Source: Tolypothrix sp. PCC 7712
GTDB taxonomy: Bacteria; Cyanobacteriota; Cyanobacteriia; Cyanobacteriales; Nostocaceae
Direction of reading: 5' to 3'
Assembly: GCF_025860405.1 (NCBI RefSeq)
Contig: NZ_CP063785.1
Span: 930,001-994,000 of the forward strand
Length of the DNA stretch: 64,000 bases
Every line of letters begins with the position of its first letter. The first letter of the stretch is position 1. Position numbers and translations under genes: made by a program. This document shows positions 27,560-37,344 of this stretch, piece after piece. The notes under the pieces are model-generated. The model did no database searches. It had not been told where the DNA came from and saw nothing but the letters and a program-made list of their open reading frames with translations.

Positions 27560-29626
27560 ATGCTGTTACCTGATAATGAAAGACAACGACTAGAATTACT
27601 CTATCAATATCGGATTTTAGATACAGAAAGAGAAGAATTTTTTGATGAACTTACGCAGTTGGCTGCGGATTTATGCGAGATGCCAATTGCAATGATTAGT
27701 TTAGTCGATGCTGAACGTGAATGGTTTAAATCTAAAGTTGGCATCAATCAAGCTGAAGTGCCGCGTAGGTTTGCTTTTGGTAATTACACAATTCTCGAAA
27801 GTCAAAAATTGATAATTCCAGACATATTGGAAGATGAGAGATTTATCAAAAATCCGCTTGTGACTTCTGAACCTTATTGTCGCAGTTATCTAGGAGTTCC
27901 TTTGATTGCCGCAGATGACTTAGCTATAGGTAGCTTTTGTGTAATTGATATTGTACCTCGTCAATTCACTTTGCAACAGCAAGCAATCTTGCAAAAATTA
28001 GCGAAACAAGTAGTTAGGTCTTTAGAATTACATCGAGATAAAACTACTAATTATCAACAAAAAATGATTAATCTCTTATTCCGAAATCATCCTAATCCTA
28101 TGTGGGTGTATGACGGAAATACACTGAAATTTTTGGATGTTAACGAAGCAGCCGCTATTCATTATGGTTACTCTCGTAAAGAGTTATTAAGAATGCATGT
28201 TACTGAAATAGATTTATCAGAAGACGTGCGTTTATTACAGAAATGTTTAGTTCACAAAAATAGTAAATTTAGCTTTTCAGGAGAAGCTAAACATCGTCTT
28301 AAAAATGGCAATATTATTGATGTTGAAGTGGTTAAACACGCCATAGAATATGATGGTAAATACGCTTGCTTAGTTTATAACCGCGATATTACAGAACGGA
28401 AAAAAACTGAACAGGCAATTAAAACTCAACTGGAACGAGAGCATTTAATGCGAACTGTTTCTGGAAGAATTCGCCACTCTTTGAATCTCCAAGATATACT
28501 CAATGCCACGGTGCAAGAGGTACGAGACATACTTCAAGTCGATCGAGTCATAGTTTTTCGCTTTGCTGCAGATATGAGTGGTACAATTGTTGCCGAATCA
28601 GTAGAAAATGGCTGGACTGCTTGTATTGGTGTAGAGATAGAAGATACCTGTTTTCAAACAGGTATAGGATTGGAGTGTTATCAAGGCCGTAACAAAGCGA
28701 TCGCAAATATTTACGAAGCCGGATTTACTGATTGCTATATTAAGATGTTAGAACAGTTTGAAGTCAAAGCAAGTTTAGTAGTACCAATCCTCTTGCAGGT
28801 AAGTGAGGACAATCCTAGCTCTAGCTTCTGGGGTTTATTAGTGGCGCACCAATGTTCTCATCCTCGCACCTGGGAAGAACATCAAATAGATTTACTCGAT
28901 CAACTGACTGTGCCAATTGCGATCGCCATTCAACAATCTAGCATTTTACAGCAAGCTCAGATAGAAATTTCTCAGAGACAGCAAGCTGAAGTTAAGCTAA
29001 GAAGCGCATTGGCAGAAAAAGAAGTGTTGCTCAAAGAGATTCATCATCGAGTTAAAAATAATTTACAAATTGTCTCTAGCCTATTGCAACTTCAATCTCA
29101 AACCCTCGACTCCCAAGAAGCTATTAAAGTCCTCAGAGAAAGCCAAAATCGCATTGATTCTATATCTTTAATTCATAAAAACTTATATACAGCACCAAAT
29201 ATTGGACAACTTGATGTTGCTGAATATATCGATAATTTAGCAACTAATTTGTTAATTTCTTATCAAATAGAACCTGCCAAAATTAGTTTAGAAACTTATA
29301 TAGATGCAGTGAGCTTGAATATTGATCAAGCAATTGCCTGTGGCTTAATTATCAACGAATTAATTTCCAACGCTCTTAAGCACGCTTTTACGAACCAGCA
29401 AGTAGGCAATATTATTATCAGCTTGCATAATCTCGCAAATACCATAGAAATGGTAGTGCAAGATGATGGGATTGGTTTACCAAATGATTTTGATTTAAGA
29501 AATACTAACTCACTAGGGCTTTCGTTAGTTTATGATTTAGCCACTGCTCAATTAGAAGGCACTATTAGTGTAGATAATGCGCGGGGAACATTATTCAAAA
29601 TCCAATTTCCACAATTAACTTTATAG
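27560..29626 (+). CDS. Sensor histidine kinase (GAF-PAS-GAF-HisKA_2-HATPase)
   Basis: 688 residues, cytoplasmic, with no membrane helix. The order is: GAF (about 20-160; SYLGVPLIAADDLAIGSFCV), PAS (about 170-285; NPMWVYDGNTLKFLDVNEAA), a phytochrome-like GAF (about 305-470; VDRVIVFRFAADMSGTIVAE) without an obvious chromophore Cys motif, a HisKA_2 dimerisation domain with EIHHRVKNNLQIVSSLLQLQ, and HATPase (IINELISNALKHAF; DDGIGLP). The next gene starts 13 nt after the stop and encodes a receiver-kinase hybrid, so the two very likely form one phosphorelay. The signal is unknown. Confidence 0.9.
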   Translation: MLLPDNERQRLELLYQYRILDTEREEFFDELTQLAADLCEMPIAMISLVDAEREWFKSKVGINQAEVPRRFAFGNYTILESQKLIIPDILEDERFIKNPLVTSEPYCRSYLGVPLIAADDLAIGSFCVIDIVPRQFTLQQQAILQKLAKQVVRSLELHRDKTTNYQQKMINLLFRNHPNPMWVYDGNTLKFLDVNEAAAIHYGYSRKELLRMHVTEIDLSEDVRLLQKCLVHKNSKFSFSGEAKHRLKNGNIIDVEVVKHAIEYDGKYACLVYNRDITERKKTEQAIKTQLEREHLMRTVSGRIRHSLNLQDILNATVQEVRDILQVDRVIVFRFAADMSGTIVAESVENGWTACIGVEIEDTCFQTGIGLECYQGRNKAIANIYEAGFTDCYIKMLEQFEVKASLVVPILLQVSEDNPSSSFWGLLVAHQCSHPRTWEEHQIDLLDQLTVPIAIAIQQSSILQQAQIEISQRQQAEVKLRSALAEKEVLLKEIHHRVKNNLQIVSSLLQLQSQTLDSQEAIKVLRESQNRIDSISLIHKNLYTAPNIGQLDVAEYIDNLATNLLISYQIEPAKISLETYIDAVSLNIDQAIACGLIINELISNALKHAFTNQQVGNIIISLHNLANTIEMVVQDDGIGLPNDFDLRNTNSLGLSLVYDLATAQLEGTISVDNARGTLFKIQFPQLTL

Positions 29627-29639
29627 TAGTAAATCTCAA

Positions 29640-31160
29640 ATGGTTAATGTGAGGGTTTTAATTGTAGAAGATGAAGTGATTGTGGCTAGAACTATTGCTA
29701 GCCAACTGAGTCAACTTGGTTATATTGTTACGGGTACAGCTTCTTCAGGGAATATTGCCATTGCCAAGGCTTTAGAAATTAAACCAGATATTGTGTTAAT
29801 GGATATTATTCTTAAAGGGGAAATGGATGGTATTGCTGCCTCTAGTTATATCCGGGAACAATTAGATATTCCAGTCATTTTTCTCACAGCCTATGGCGAT
29901 GCTAATACTTTAGAACGGGCAAAAATTACTCAGCCTTTTGGGTATATTGTTAAACCATTTACAATTAAAGATTTACAAATAGCGATAGAAATAGCCCTAT
30001 TAAAATATCAGCTAGAATGTGAACTTAGAGAAAATCGGGATCAATTAGCAACTTTGCTAAACTCCATGAGTGATGCAGTGATTGCTACTGACGATCGCGG
30101 AATTATTACATTTATGAATCCCGCATCGGAAAAATTGACTGGCTGGTGTAAAGAAGAAGCATTAGGAAATGACATAACAAAGATTTTTCGGTTAATCGAT
30201 GATGTGATTAACGCCACAATAGAAAACTCTGTAACCAGAGCGCTGCAAGAGCAAAAAGTTGTTTCTTCAGGAGATTATACTTCTCTAATTGCCAAAGATG
30301 GTAAAAAAATACCGATTGGCGATAAAGCTTCACCGTTGATGCGAAGGGCAAATCAAATCAGTGGTGTAGTGTTAGTTTTTTGGGATCTCAGTGCTAAACG
30401 TGAAACAGAATTGCTTAAGCAAGCTTTAGAAAAAGAGCAAGAAGTTAATCGTCTCAAATCTTTATTTATCTCTACTGTCTCTCATGAATTCCGTAATCCC
30501 TTAACAGTAATTCAAACCGCAGTTGAGTTGATTGATCTCAAAGGAGCAAATTTACCAGATGCTAAAAGAACAACCTACGTCAAGCGCATTCTCACTGCTG
30601 TGCAAACCATGAAGCATCTCATGGATGACGTACTATTCATGGGTAGGGCTGAAGCTGGAAAACTTTTGTTTAACCCTGTTCCCTTAAACTTGTATAAATT
30701 CTGCCAAGAAATCATTGAAGAATTTACAATTGTTGAAGGTAGTAACCATGAATTTGTCTTTACTTGCGAAAGTCAAACTACAGATGCTGTAATGGACGAA
30801 CGTCTCTTGCATTACATCTTAGGAAATATACTTTCCAATGCAGTTAAATATTCGCCAGAAGGTGGCAGAATCCAACTGCATCTTACATGCGATTCTTTGG
30901 CAGGCATAGCTACTTTTGAAATTCAAGACCAAGGAATTGGTATTCCCGAAATAGACTATAGTAAACTTTTTGAATCATTTTATCGAGCTTCTAATGTCAA
31001 ATTAACCCAAGGAAACGGACTAGGTTTAGTAATTGTTAAAAAGTCAGTAGAAGCTCACAAGGGCCAAATTAGTTTCACCAGTCAAGTTGGTGTTGGTACT
31101 AAATTTACAGTGAATTTGCCCTTAAATGCTGAATTATCTTCAATGAATGAAAATGAGTAA
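29640..31160 (+). CDS. Receiver-PAS-histidine kinase hybrid
   Basis: 506 residues. An N-terminal receiver (VLIVEDEVIVARTI; phospho-acceptor Asp55 in DIVLMDI; conserved Lys in YIVKPF) is followed by PAS (about 130-245; DQLATLLNSMSDAVIATDDR), a HisKA domain with His282 in STVSHEFRNPLTVIQ, and HATPase (LGNILSNAVKYSPEGG, FEIQDQGIGIPE, GNGLGLVIVK). The receiver at the N terminus suggests control of its own kinase by the upstream HisKA_2 kinase. A heptamer repeat array begins immediately after the stop codon. Confidence 0.9.
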   Translation: MVNVRVLIVEDEVIVARTIASQLSQLGYIVTGTASSGNIAIAKALEIKPDIVLMDIILKGEMDGIAASSYIREQLDIPVIFLTAYGDANTLERAKITQPFGYIVKPFTIKDLQIAIEIALLKYQLECELRENRDQLATLLNSMSDAVIATDDRGIITFMNPASEKLTGWCKEEALGNDITKIFRLIDDVINATIENSVTRALQEQKVVSSGDYTSLIAKDGKKIPIGDKASPLMRRANQISGVVLVFWDLSAKRETELLKQALEKEQEVNRLKSLFISTVSHEFRNPLTVIQTAVELIDLKGANLPDAKRTTYVKRILTAVQTMKHLMDDVLFMGRAEAGKLLFNPVPLNLYKFCQEIIEEFTIVEGSNHEFVFTCESQTTDAVMDERLLHYILGNILSNAVKYSPEGGRIQLHLTCDSLAGIATFEIQDQGIGIPEIDYSKLFESFYRASNVKLTQGNGLGLVIVKKSVEAHKGQISFTSQVGVGTKFTVNLPLNAELSSMNENE

Positions 31161-31161
31161 T

Positions 31162-31233
31162 GGGGAATGGGGGGAATGGGGAATGGGGAATGGGGAATGG
31201 GGAATGGGGAATGGGGAATGGGGAATGGGTAAT
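31162..31233. repeat. Tandem heptamer array, about nine copies of GGGGAAT
   Basis: Nine AAT trinucleotides separated by runs of G (one run of six, the others four) are read directly. The array starts just after the stop codon of the receiver-kinase gene and ends GGGTAATAG. It lies between convergent genes. Similar GGGTAAT units occur at about 54424-54465. Confidence 0.95.
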
Positions 31234-31273
31234 AGATATTTCTCCCCTGCTTCCTCTGCTCCCTACCTGCCTA

Positions 31274-33868
31274 CTAAGGTTCCTGCGTTACACCGCCCAC
31301 AACTGGCTTCACACTCTCTCCGGAAAATGGATTGGTACCACCACTCCAGTTAAAGTCACTAATGCGGAAACTAATACCGCCTAATTGCAGTACTGGATTG
31401 TAACGTAAAGTCAGCCCGTAGGTGCGGCGGCTATATTCCAGAATGTAATCTGTACTACTTTCTCTTCCTGTATCTAAGTTGACTGATGTCTGGAAACCTA
31501 GGCGGAATGGGCCATAGATTTGCTGGGTAATTCCTGCACTCAACACTCTAGTATCAACAGCGCGATCAAATAAGAAAGGTGATAACCCACTGTTGAAACC
31601 TTGGGAATAGCTGACATTAAAGGCGGTATAGTCGAAAAAAGGGCGTGAAAAATGACCAATTTGCCCTTCTAAACCAATTGTGCCAATGAGGGTGCTTTGG
31701 TTATCGCCGTTAGTGTAGTAACTAGTAGTGCCTGTAATACCAGCGATCGCTCGCAAGTAAGGAACCACGGGGTTAGGTGTGTATCGTAAGCCTGCAGTGG
31801 CAGTGGGGGGTAAGGGTTGCCCTTGCCATAGCAACAAACCTCCACTCAGGGCCACACTCCCTTGCAAGCGACCGAGGGAAATGCGATCGTTGTCTCGATC
31901 CACAGCTAACAAGTCGAGTCTATCTGTATTAGCGTTAATATATTGAGCGCCTGCTTGATAGCTCAGGACAATACCACTGTTACCTAGAGGAATGATTGGC
32001 GAACTCACCACACCGCCCAAGCTACTTTGCACAGTTTGATAGCCAAGTGTACCGTTATAAAGGCGATCGCGGTAGCTGTATTCTAAATTCAAGATATGAG
32101 GATTTTGATTGCCTAATTGCTGGCGTAAACGCAGGCTGGCTTTGAGGTTATCTTCTACTTTACTGAGGTTAAAACTGGTTAATTCTCCATTGCCCTCAAT
32201 TACAGCTTTGGGATTCAAATTCACGCTCAGTCTGCTTCTGAGACCAAACAAAGCGCTTAGATCACCAGTGCCATCTTGTACGGCTTTCTGCACAAAAAAC
32301 TGTGGCGAAATTGTCCAGCGTGTCTTATCTGTACTTACAACATCAAAACCACGCTCAAGATACAAGCCACCTCGTTGATCACCATCAAAACCTGGGGAAA
32401 CAATTGCGGGAGTCACTTCCCGTTCCCGGCGGTCAATCCGCTGCTGATCGCGGGGAATACCAACAGCAAAGTTTTGATCGAAAACTAACCGTGCTCCCTG
32501 ACTTTTAACGTTATCTACTAAGGGCGATTCTCGGCTTAACGTGACGTTAGATGCCCGTAAGACTAGTTCCGGGGGTGAAAAGGGGTCGTTAGTGATCCTG
32601 ACATCTTGCGCTTGCCAGCCGCGTGGGTAAAAATCAATATTTTCCGCTTCAAAACGCAGCCGCTTAATTATACCCCCCGATTTAGGTGGAGGAATATTGC
32701 TCGCACCCGATCTACCGCCGACGGTGACATCAATTCCGCCTGGACTGTTGACATTAGAAACCGGTTGATTGGCGCGAATGTGATCGCTAGGCGGACGCGG
32801 TGAAACTCCTCCAGCCGTCACATCTGTGGGTAAAAATGCCACATCTTGTTCCACTGTGGGCATATAAATTTCGCCGCGACCTTTTTGTAGTTGCCCACTA
32901 TCTTGAATAAAGTTATATGTAAACCTTTGTCCTCGCAACACCTGATCGCCCCGTGTTAAGGCGACATTACCCTCTCCCACGGCAATCAAGTTGTCTAAAT
33001 TGATTTGTAGGCGATCGGCATCAACTACAGCCCCATCAAACCGGACTACCACATTTCCTTCCGCAGTCACAATCCGGCGTTGGTCGTCAAATACTTGGCG
33101 ATCGGAAATGACTTCTACAGTTCTCGGTCGAGGCGGTGTATTGGTAGGGGGAGTTGTATTTGCTGGTTGAGTTGGTTGTTGATTTGTCGTTTCACCTTGA
33201 GGCGCTGTTGTGGGCTGGCTGGGGGTGGGAAGAGTTGGCGCAGGAGAGGTAAATTCTATAGCTGAAGGCACTGCGGAGCCGTTTGTCGGGCTGCGAGACT
33301 TAAACTCAATCGTATTTTGTACGAGTTGCGGCGGTTGCTGGATGTTTTGGGCAACTGTTGTGGGTGCAGCTGGTGTCTTGCTAGGCTGTGCTACTTGAGC
33401 AGAGGGGAATGAGCCTTGATTGTTTGTAGCGTTAGGTGCAGGGAAATTTTCCTTGTTGATGGCGTTAGGTGCAATCGCATCCCCTATATTTAAGCGATCG
33501 CTCTCATTTTGCTGTGGGTAAGCAATGCCCATCGGCTCCCCTAATAACGCCGCACTCATTGGCGCATTCGGGGGCGACAAGTCCGGTGGAACAGTTTTTA
33601 GTGGATTTGGTTGATGGAGATTTGGAGAAACTACTAATTTTTCCCGCGTCAACTTGTTGGCATCGGGCTGAGGTTGAGATTTTTCCCCCACAGTTGGAGG
33701 CTGCGGCGTTGCTTGTTGCGGCTGGGATTTCTCTGAATTTGACTGCTTACCAGTATCGGCTGCTACAGATAATTTGAACTTAGTATCAATAGCAGATGCG
33801 GTAGGATTTGCAGGTTGTAACGCTTCCGCCACGGGAGGCAGAGCGGGAGGCAGGACGGGATGAAGCAT
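31274..33868 (-). CDS. Cyanobacterial LptD/OstA-like outer-membrane protein (DUF3769)
   Basis: 864 residues. The N-terminal third (about 1-245) is a Pro/Gln/Asn/Thr-rich linker. Next is an OstA/LptA-like domain (about 246-330; VEVISDRQVFDDQRRIVTAE then GNVVVRFDGAVVDADRLQIN). The C-terminal half (about 440-864) has repeated amphipathic strands typical of a beta barrel (GLTLRYNPVLQLGGISFRI). This is the architecture of cyanobacterial LptD homologues, which insert lipopolysaccharide in the outer membrane. No classical signal peptide is visible at the predicted start, so the true start or targeting is uncertain. Confidence 0.8.
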   Translation of the reverse strand: MLHPVLPPALPPVAEALQPANPTASAIDTKFKLSVAADTGKQSNSEKSQPQQATPQPPTVGEKSQPQPDANKLTREKLVVSPNLHQPNPLKTVPPDLSPPNAPMSAALLGEPMGIAYPQQNESDRLNIGDAIAPNAINKENFPAPNATNNQGSFPSAQVAQPSKTPAAPTTVAQNIQQPPQLVQNTIEFKSRSPTNGSAVPSAIEFTSPAPTLPTPSQPTTAPQGETTNQQPTQPANTTPPTNTPPRPRTVEVISDRQVFDDQRRIVTAEGNVVVRFDGAVVDADRLQINLDNLIAVGEGNVALTRGDQVLRGQRFTYNFIQDSGQLQKGRGEIYMPTVEQDVAFLPTDVTAGGVSPRPPSDHIRANQPVSNVNSPGGIDVTVGGRSGASNIPPPKSGGIIKRLRFEAENIDFYPRGWQAQDVRITNDPFSPPELVLRASNVTLSRESPLVDNVKSQGARLVFDQNFAVGIPRDQQRIDRREREVTPAIVSPGFDGDQRGGLYLERGFDVVSTDKTRWTISPQFFVQKAVQDGTGDLSALFGLRSRLSVNLNPKAVIEGNGELTSFNLSKVEDNLKASLRLRQQLGNQNPHILNLEYSYRDRLYNGTLGYQTVQSSLGGVVSSPIIPLGNSGIVLSYQAGAQYINANTDRLDLLAVDRDNDRISLGRLQGSVALSGGLLLWQGQPLPPTATAGLRYTPNPVVPYLRAIAGITGTTSYYTNGDNQSTLIGTIGLEGQIGHFSRPFFDYTAFNVSYSQGFNSGLSPFLFDRAVDTRVLSAGITQQIYGPFRLGFQTSVNLDTGRESSTDYILEYSRRTYGLTLRYNPVLQLGGISFRISDFNWSGGTNPFSGESVKPVVGGVTQEP

Positions 33869-34226
33869 ATTTCAGCACAATCAAGCAAACAAATAGCCAA
33901 TTAGTAGCCGGAAGGAGAATACACCTATTGCCTTCCGACTATGCCTTCTGCCTATTTGCAGCAAGCTGGCCGGAGATGGACACTTTTGCACTACAAGAAT
34001 CCGCCAGGAGGGCTTCCTGTTGGACAAAATTTAGGGTTCCCTCCTTTGTAGCAAATGCCGTTAGCTTTGACTATTTATTGATGTGTCTGGGCAGTGAGAG
34101 ATTAACCTCAAAACCGAATCTACAACATAGATTAGCCAACTGGCGTGGGGAACCCCATAGCAAGTGTCCATAGCTTCTGGTGTCTTCCGCCTTCCGGCAA
34201 TTCTACGCGGATGAGCGATCGCGTTT
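33869..34226. other. Intergenic region with nested inverted repeats
   Basis: The outer arms GCCGGAAGG (33907-33915) and CCTTCCGGC (34190-34198) enclose inner arms ATGGACACTT (33976-33985) and AAGTGTCCAT (34162-34171). Further inside, GGAGGG pairs with CCCTCC. This could be a non-autonomous element or a pair of elements. The in-frame stretch across it is not convincing as a gene. Confidence 0.5.
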
Positions 34227-34343
34227 TTACTCGAAATCCCGACGACCGGGGTTACGAGCTGGATCGTTAGACAAGAATCCCAAAACGAAGATAGTCACAA
34301 AGAAGGCAACAACAATATAAACAACGATTTTTAAAGTAAGCAT
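34227..34343 (-). CDS. psbI: Photosystem II reaction-centre protein I
   Basis: A 38-residue protein starting [20 protein letters not shown] and ending NPGRRDFE, the full-length PsbI pattern (one membrane helix and a conserved basic C terminus [10 protein letters not shown]). PsbI is a single-helix subunit bound to D1/CP43 that helps stabilise photosystem II. GGAGA lies 8 nt before the ATG at 34343. It is too small for ordinary ORF listing. It is monocistronic; the upstream AT-rich sequence (34344-34460) should hold its promoter. Confidence 0.96.
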   Translation of the reverse strand: MLTLKIVVYIVVAFFVTIFVLGFLSNDPARNPGRRDFE

Positions 34344-34650
34344 CAGAGATATCTCCAAAAGGTATGAGAAACAGCAAATCTCTCTCTCGGTATCTGCTAT
34401 GCAGAAAAGATAGCTCCTTTATATTACCCAAATCTCGTACCTTTTTTGGAGGACTCTATTGAGACAGGTCGAGTATTTGTTTTTGCTGTTGTTGTCTATC
34501 TATCTTTGAGATATTCCCAATCAAGAACTTGTGGACTCGCTACTCTTGTGACGTTGGCTCACGGTTTAGGTTTCCAGTTGTAGACAAAAAAGTTGTTTGG
34601 TGTTGGGTAATTGGTAATAATAATTTCTCCCCTCATCTCCCTCATCTCCC
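34344..34650. other. Intergenic region upstream of psbI
   Basis: It likely contains the psbI promoter on the minus strand: read in that direction, GGTAATATAAAGGAGC at about 34415-34430 includes a TATAAA-like box. The right part is a CTCATCTCCC low-complexity tract. No gene was seen. Confidence 0.45.
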
Positions 34651-35340
34651 TCATCCCCTAACCTCCACCCCCTCACCCATGCGGCTTTTAATCACTTTTG
34701 CAGGTATACCTACAGCTACAGAAAAGGGAGGAATATCTTTGCTCACAACTGCGCCTGCACCAATGACGCTGCCTTTACCGATAGTGACTCCATCTAATAC
34801 AGTGACTCCATGCCCTAACCAACAGTTATCCTCAATGACGATTCCCTGGCGGCTGATCCCTTGGTTTCTGATTGGCTCAATTGGATCGGCAAAATTGTGA
34901 TTATTCGCATATATTCCCGAGTGGGATGCAATCATGCAGTGTTTGCCAATTCTAATATCCCCAGGGCCAGCAATACACACATTCGGGCCAATGAATGTTT
35001 CATCATCAATATATATAGAAGTATTATCCAAAGAACCAATATCTACATTGCGCTCAATTGCGACTTTATTTCCTAAATAAATTCTATTGTTGTTGCCTCT
35101 AGCATCTATCCGCACACCTTTAAAGATAAATACATTCTTGCCGATTTCAATGCAATCAGTGCTAATAAATTCCACACCATTTTGAATATAAACCGGACTA
35201 TCTAAGCGAGCAAAGATACTGCGATAAGCAAAATTTCGTAACTTTGGTCCTAGTAGCAGTGCAGGAATTTCTCCTAGTAAGGTTGTGACAATAATTTCCT
35301 CTAAGCGCTGAATTTTGGCAAAATATTGCTGATTTTTCAT
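34651..35340 (-). CDS. Hexapeptide-repeat (left-handed beta-helix) acyltransferase
   Basis: 229 residues. From about residue 60 to 215 there are repeated [LIV]-G-x-x hexapeptides (IEIGKNVFIFKGVRI, YIDDETFIGPNVCIAGPGDI, EDNCWLGHGVTVLDGVTI, GKGSVIGAGAVVSKDIPPFS). ANNHNF supplies the typical catalytic-region His, and VGIPAKVIKSR is the standard end. This matches O-acetyl/acyltransferases of the maa/wbb type that modify sugars or exopolysaccharide. No glycosyltransferase genes are next to it, so the acceptor is unknown. Confidence 0.85.
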   Translation of the reverse strand: MKNQQYFAKIQRLEEIIVTTLLGEIPALLLGPKLRNFAYRSIFARLDSPVYIQNGVEFISTDCIEIGKNVFIFKGVRIDARGNNNRIYLGNKVAIERNVDIGSLDNTSIYIDDETFIGPNVCIAGPGDIRIGKHCMIASHSGIYANNHNFADPIEPIRNQGISRQGIVIEDNCWLGHGVTVLDGVTIGKGSVIGAGAVVSKDIPPFSVAVGIPAKVIKSRMGEGVEVRG

Positions 35341-36500
35341 AGTTAAATTTGTCTCGAATAGATTTTTTTTGACTCGTCAAGATAATTTGTCGTTAATAGA
35401 TTTCGGGTTATACCAATGCCATTTATCTTGAATATTTCTCAATCGCAGTGTTGCCATAGTTTTGAGCAACAAAAATGCATATTAAGTAGTTAGCTCTCAA
35501 AAACCGACTACATAGACTGCACAATTGGTTTAGTGAAGAGGAATATGCTGATTAAGCATTAGCCAATATATTGCTGATTTCTAGTTGCTTAATTTCAAAA
35601 CTTAGTTGTAGCGAAATGCTATGCAATACTCAAGCTATAGCCAAGTATTAATGTTAACAAAATTACATTTTTTGATAAAAATAGAATTCCTATGGAATGT
35701 TTTCATCCTAGTGCTTCATTTCATCTCATTAATTTTGCGGCGCTGTGAGATCCCCGACTTATTCAAGAAGTCGGGGATCTAAAAACTCATCAAAATTCAT
35801 GGGAAAGACCACTAGATTGAGGATTTCTATATAGCCAAGCTAGCAAAATTTACATTTTGCTCAAAATGTAATTATTGTTAAATAATTATGAGTATTTATG
35901 CCCTAGTAAAAACCGCCTAGGGTGGAGTGTCTCCGACTTCAGCCATCACATTAAAATTAACCATCGGTGCAAACAAGTAAGCGCTTCCCCGACTATTATG
36001 ACGGCTTTCTTGCAACGAATTTCTAGAGTATGCTGCTCTAATCATGTTGCACACAGATGTTACGTACAAAACAAATCACTCTTGCTATTATATGAGTGGC
36101 TTTTGACAACAAGTGACCATCAATATAACACATTTTCTTTTTTATGGGTCGCTATAATAAATTAATTGGTTCCTCTAACTCGTGCTAAAAAAATAACAAT
36201 ATTAAGCTGTTATTTTTATTTGCTCTTCATAAGAAGAAAGATTTTATACATACAAATAAAAATATTTTAGAGTTTTAAAGTTTACTTTCATTAATTCTTT
36301 AATCATCGCTCATATATTCAGAATTGCCTGAGCGCTTTTACCTAACAATTTGTAAATCACCCGCCTGGATAACCCATTCGGGTGATGTGTACTCATCAGT
36401 CGGCATTATACATTTTGAAGAAAACCTAGAGATTCTTGGCTAGCAAAGTAACTCTTCTCGCCAAGAGAGTTGACCACACTTAGCTCTAATTGCATTTTTT
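35341..36500. other. 1.16-kb gene-poor region
   Basis: The region is AT-rich with no convincing ORF; a 96-codon frame at 35875-36165 lacks coding character and a ribosome site. The perfect hairpin at 35748-35780 is its main structured feature. A second stem, ATCACCCG...CGGGTGAT, lies at about 36356-36386. Confidence 0.55.
35748..35780. repeat. Perfect 13-bp-arm hairpin
   Basis: AGATCCCCGACTT (35748-35760) and AAGTCGGGGATCT (35768-35780) pair perfectly around a 7-base loop ATTCAAG, with AAAA following. The AGTCGGGGATCT motif is familiar as a dispersed repeat in filamentous cyanobacteria, so this is probably a repeat rather than a dedicated terminator. Confidence 0.8.
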
Positions 36501-36815
36501 ATGAAAGAAATTGTTGAACAGGCTTTAACTACTGGATATTTGACTATTGCAGCCCAAAATCAGATTCAATCGCTGCTTGCAAGTGATTATGACTCAGATG
36601 ATTTAGATGCTTACATTATTTTACAGCGGGCTGTTGTGGCGGGTGATGTCACCAAAGAAGCACGCCATCATCAAACTGCTGTTTCCTCTACCCCTAAGGA
36701 TAAAGCATCAAATATTAAACTGGCTTATCAGGTGGCTGCGGAACTTGCTTGTGTTGCGGCGATGGCTTTGAGTCTACCAAAAAATACTAATGATTCTCCT
36801 TATTTAGGAGCATAA
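36501..36815 (+). CDS. Hypothetical protein, 104 aa
   Basis: I do not recognise a named family. The protein is helical and acidic in its first half (MKEIVEQALTTGYLTIAAQ, SLLASDYDSDDLDAYIILQ). A hydrophobic helix near the C terminus (LAYQVAAELACVAAMALSL) could be membrane associated. GC and codon use are like neighbouring genes. It is isolated, with more than 500 bp of non-coding DNA on each side. Confidence 0.55.
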   Translation: MKEIVEQALTTGYLTIAAQNQIQSLLASDYDSDDLDAYIILQRAVVAGDVTKEARHHQTAVSSTPKDKASNIKLAYQVAAELACVAAMALSLPKNTNDSPYLGA

Positions 36816-37344
36816 AATACTACATCATTTAGTTATCAATGTAACACACTTTACTGCATCAAAAAAATCACAGGAAAACCGCCATGATAATAGTTTTGTG
36901 CTCTCAATTAACTATTAGTAACTGAAAGTTTTGTTAAGAAATAATTAAAAATTTATTTTTTACTGGAACTAATAACAGACTGTTTTTAGTTGCAGCTAGA
37001 AGCCGCGAAAGTAAGCTCAGAGAGGAGTTTAGTAATTCTAGGCTGTCTAGAGGGAAATCTTAAATAAATATAAATACTGGATAAAATTAAATACACAAAG
37101 TCATCTTGAGAGTGATTCTGAAATCTCAGGAAATAGTTAAGTTTTACGAGCGTCAGGAGCAGCAAAACAAGACCACGTAAGCTGAAAAATACTATATAGT
37201 GTAAACGTTAGGAACTATTATCAAGAATGATTCTCAATGCTTAACAAAGTCATAGCATTTTCACAAATGTAGTATAAAGAATTGGCAACATTGGCTAAAG
37301 ACAGTAAACAATAACCATAGCTAAACTTGGAGTTTTGCCAACCT
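36816..37344. other. Intergenic region upstream of glucan phosphorylase
   Basis: AT-rich leader region of 529 bp. A 76-codon minus-strand frame at its right end overlaps the glucan phosphorylase start and is a shadow. No repeat or structured RNA was recognised. Confidence 0.5.

Noticed and set aside
31147..31384. 68- and 74-codon frames with Gly-Met-Gly-Asn repeats
   Set aside because: Products of the GGGGAAT tandem array.
33808..34173. 121-codon plus-strand frame
   Set aside because: Overlaps the start of the LptD-like gene and nested inverted repeats; no domain seen.
35875..36165. 96-codon frame in the gene-poor region
   Set aside because: Low-probability composition, no ribosome site, no recognisable domain.
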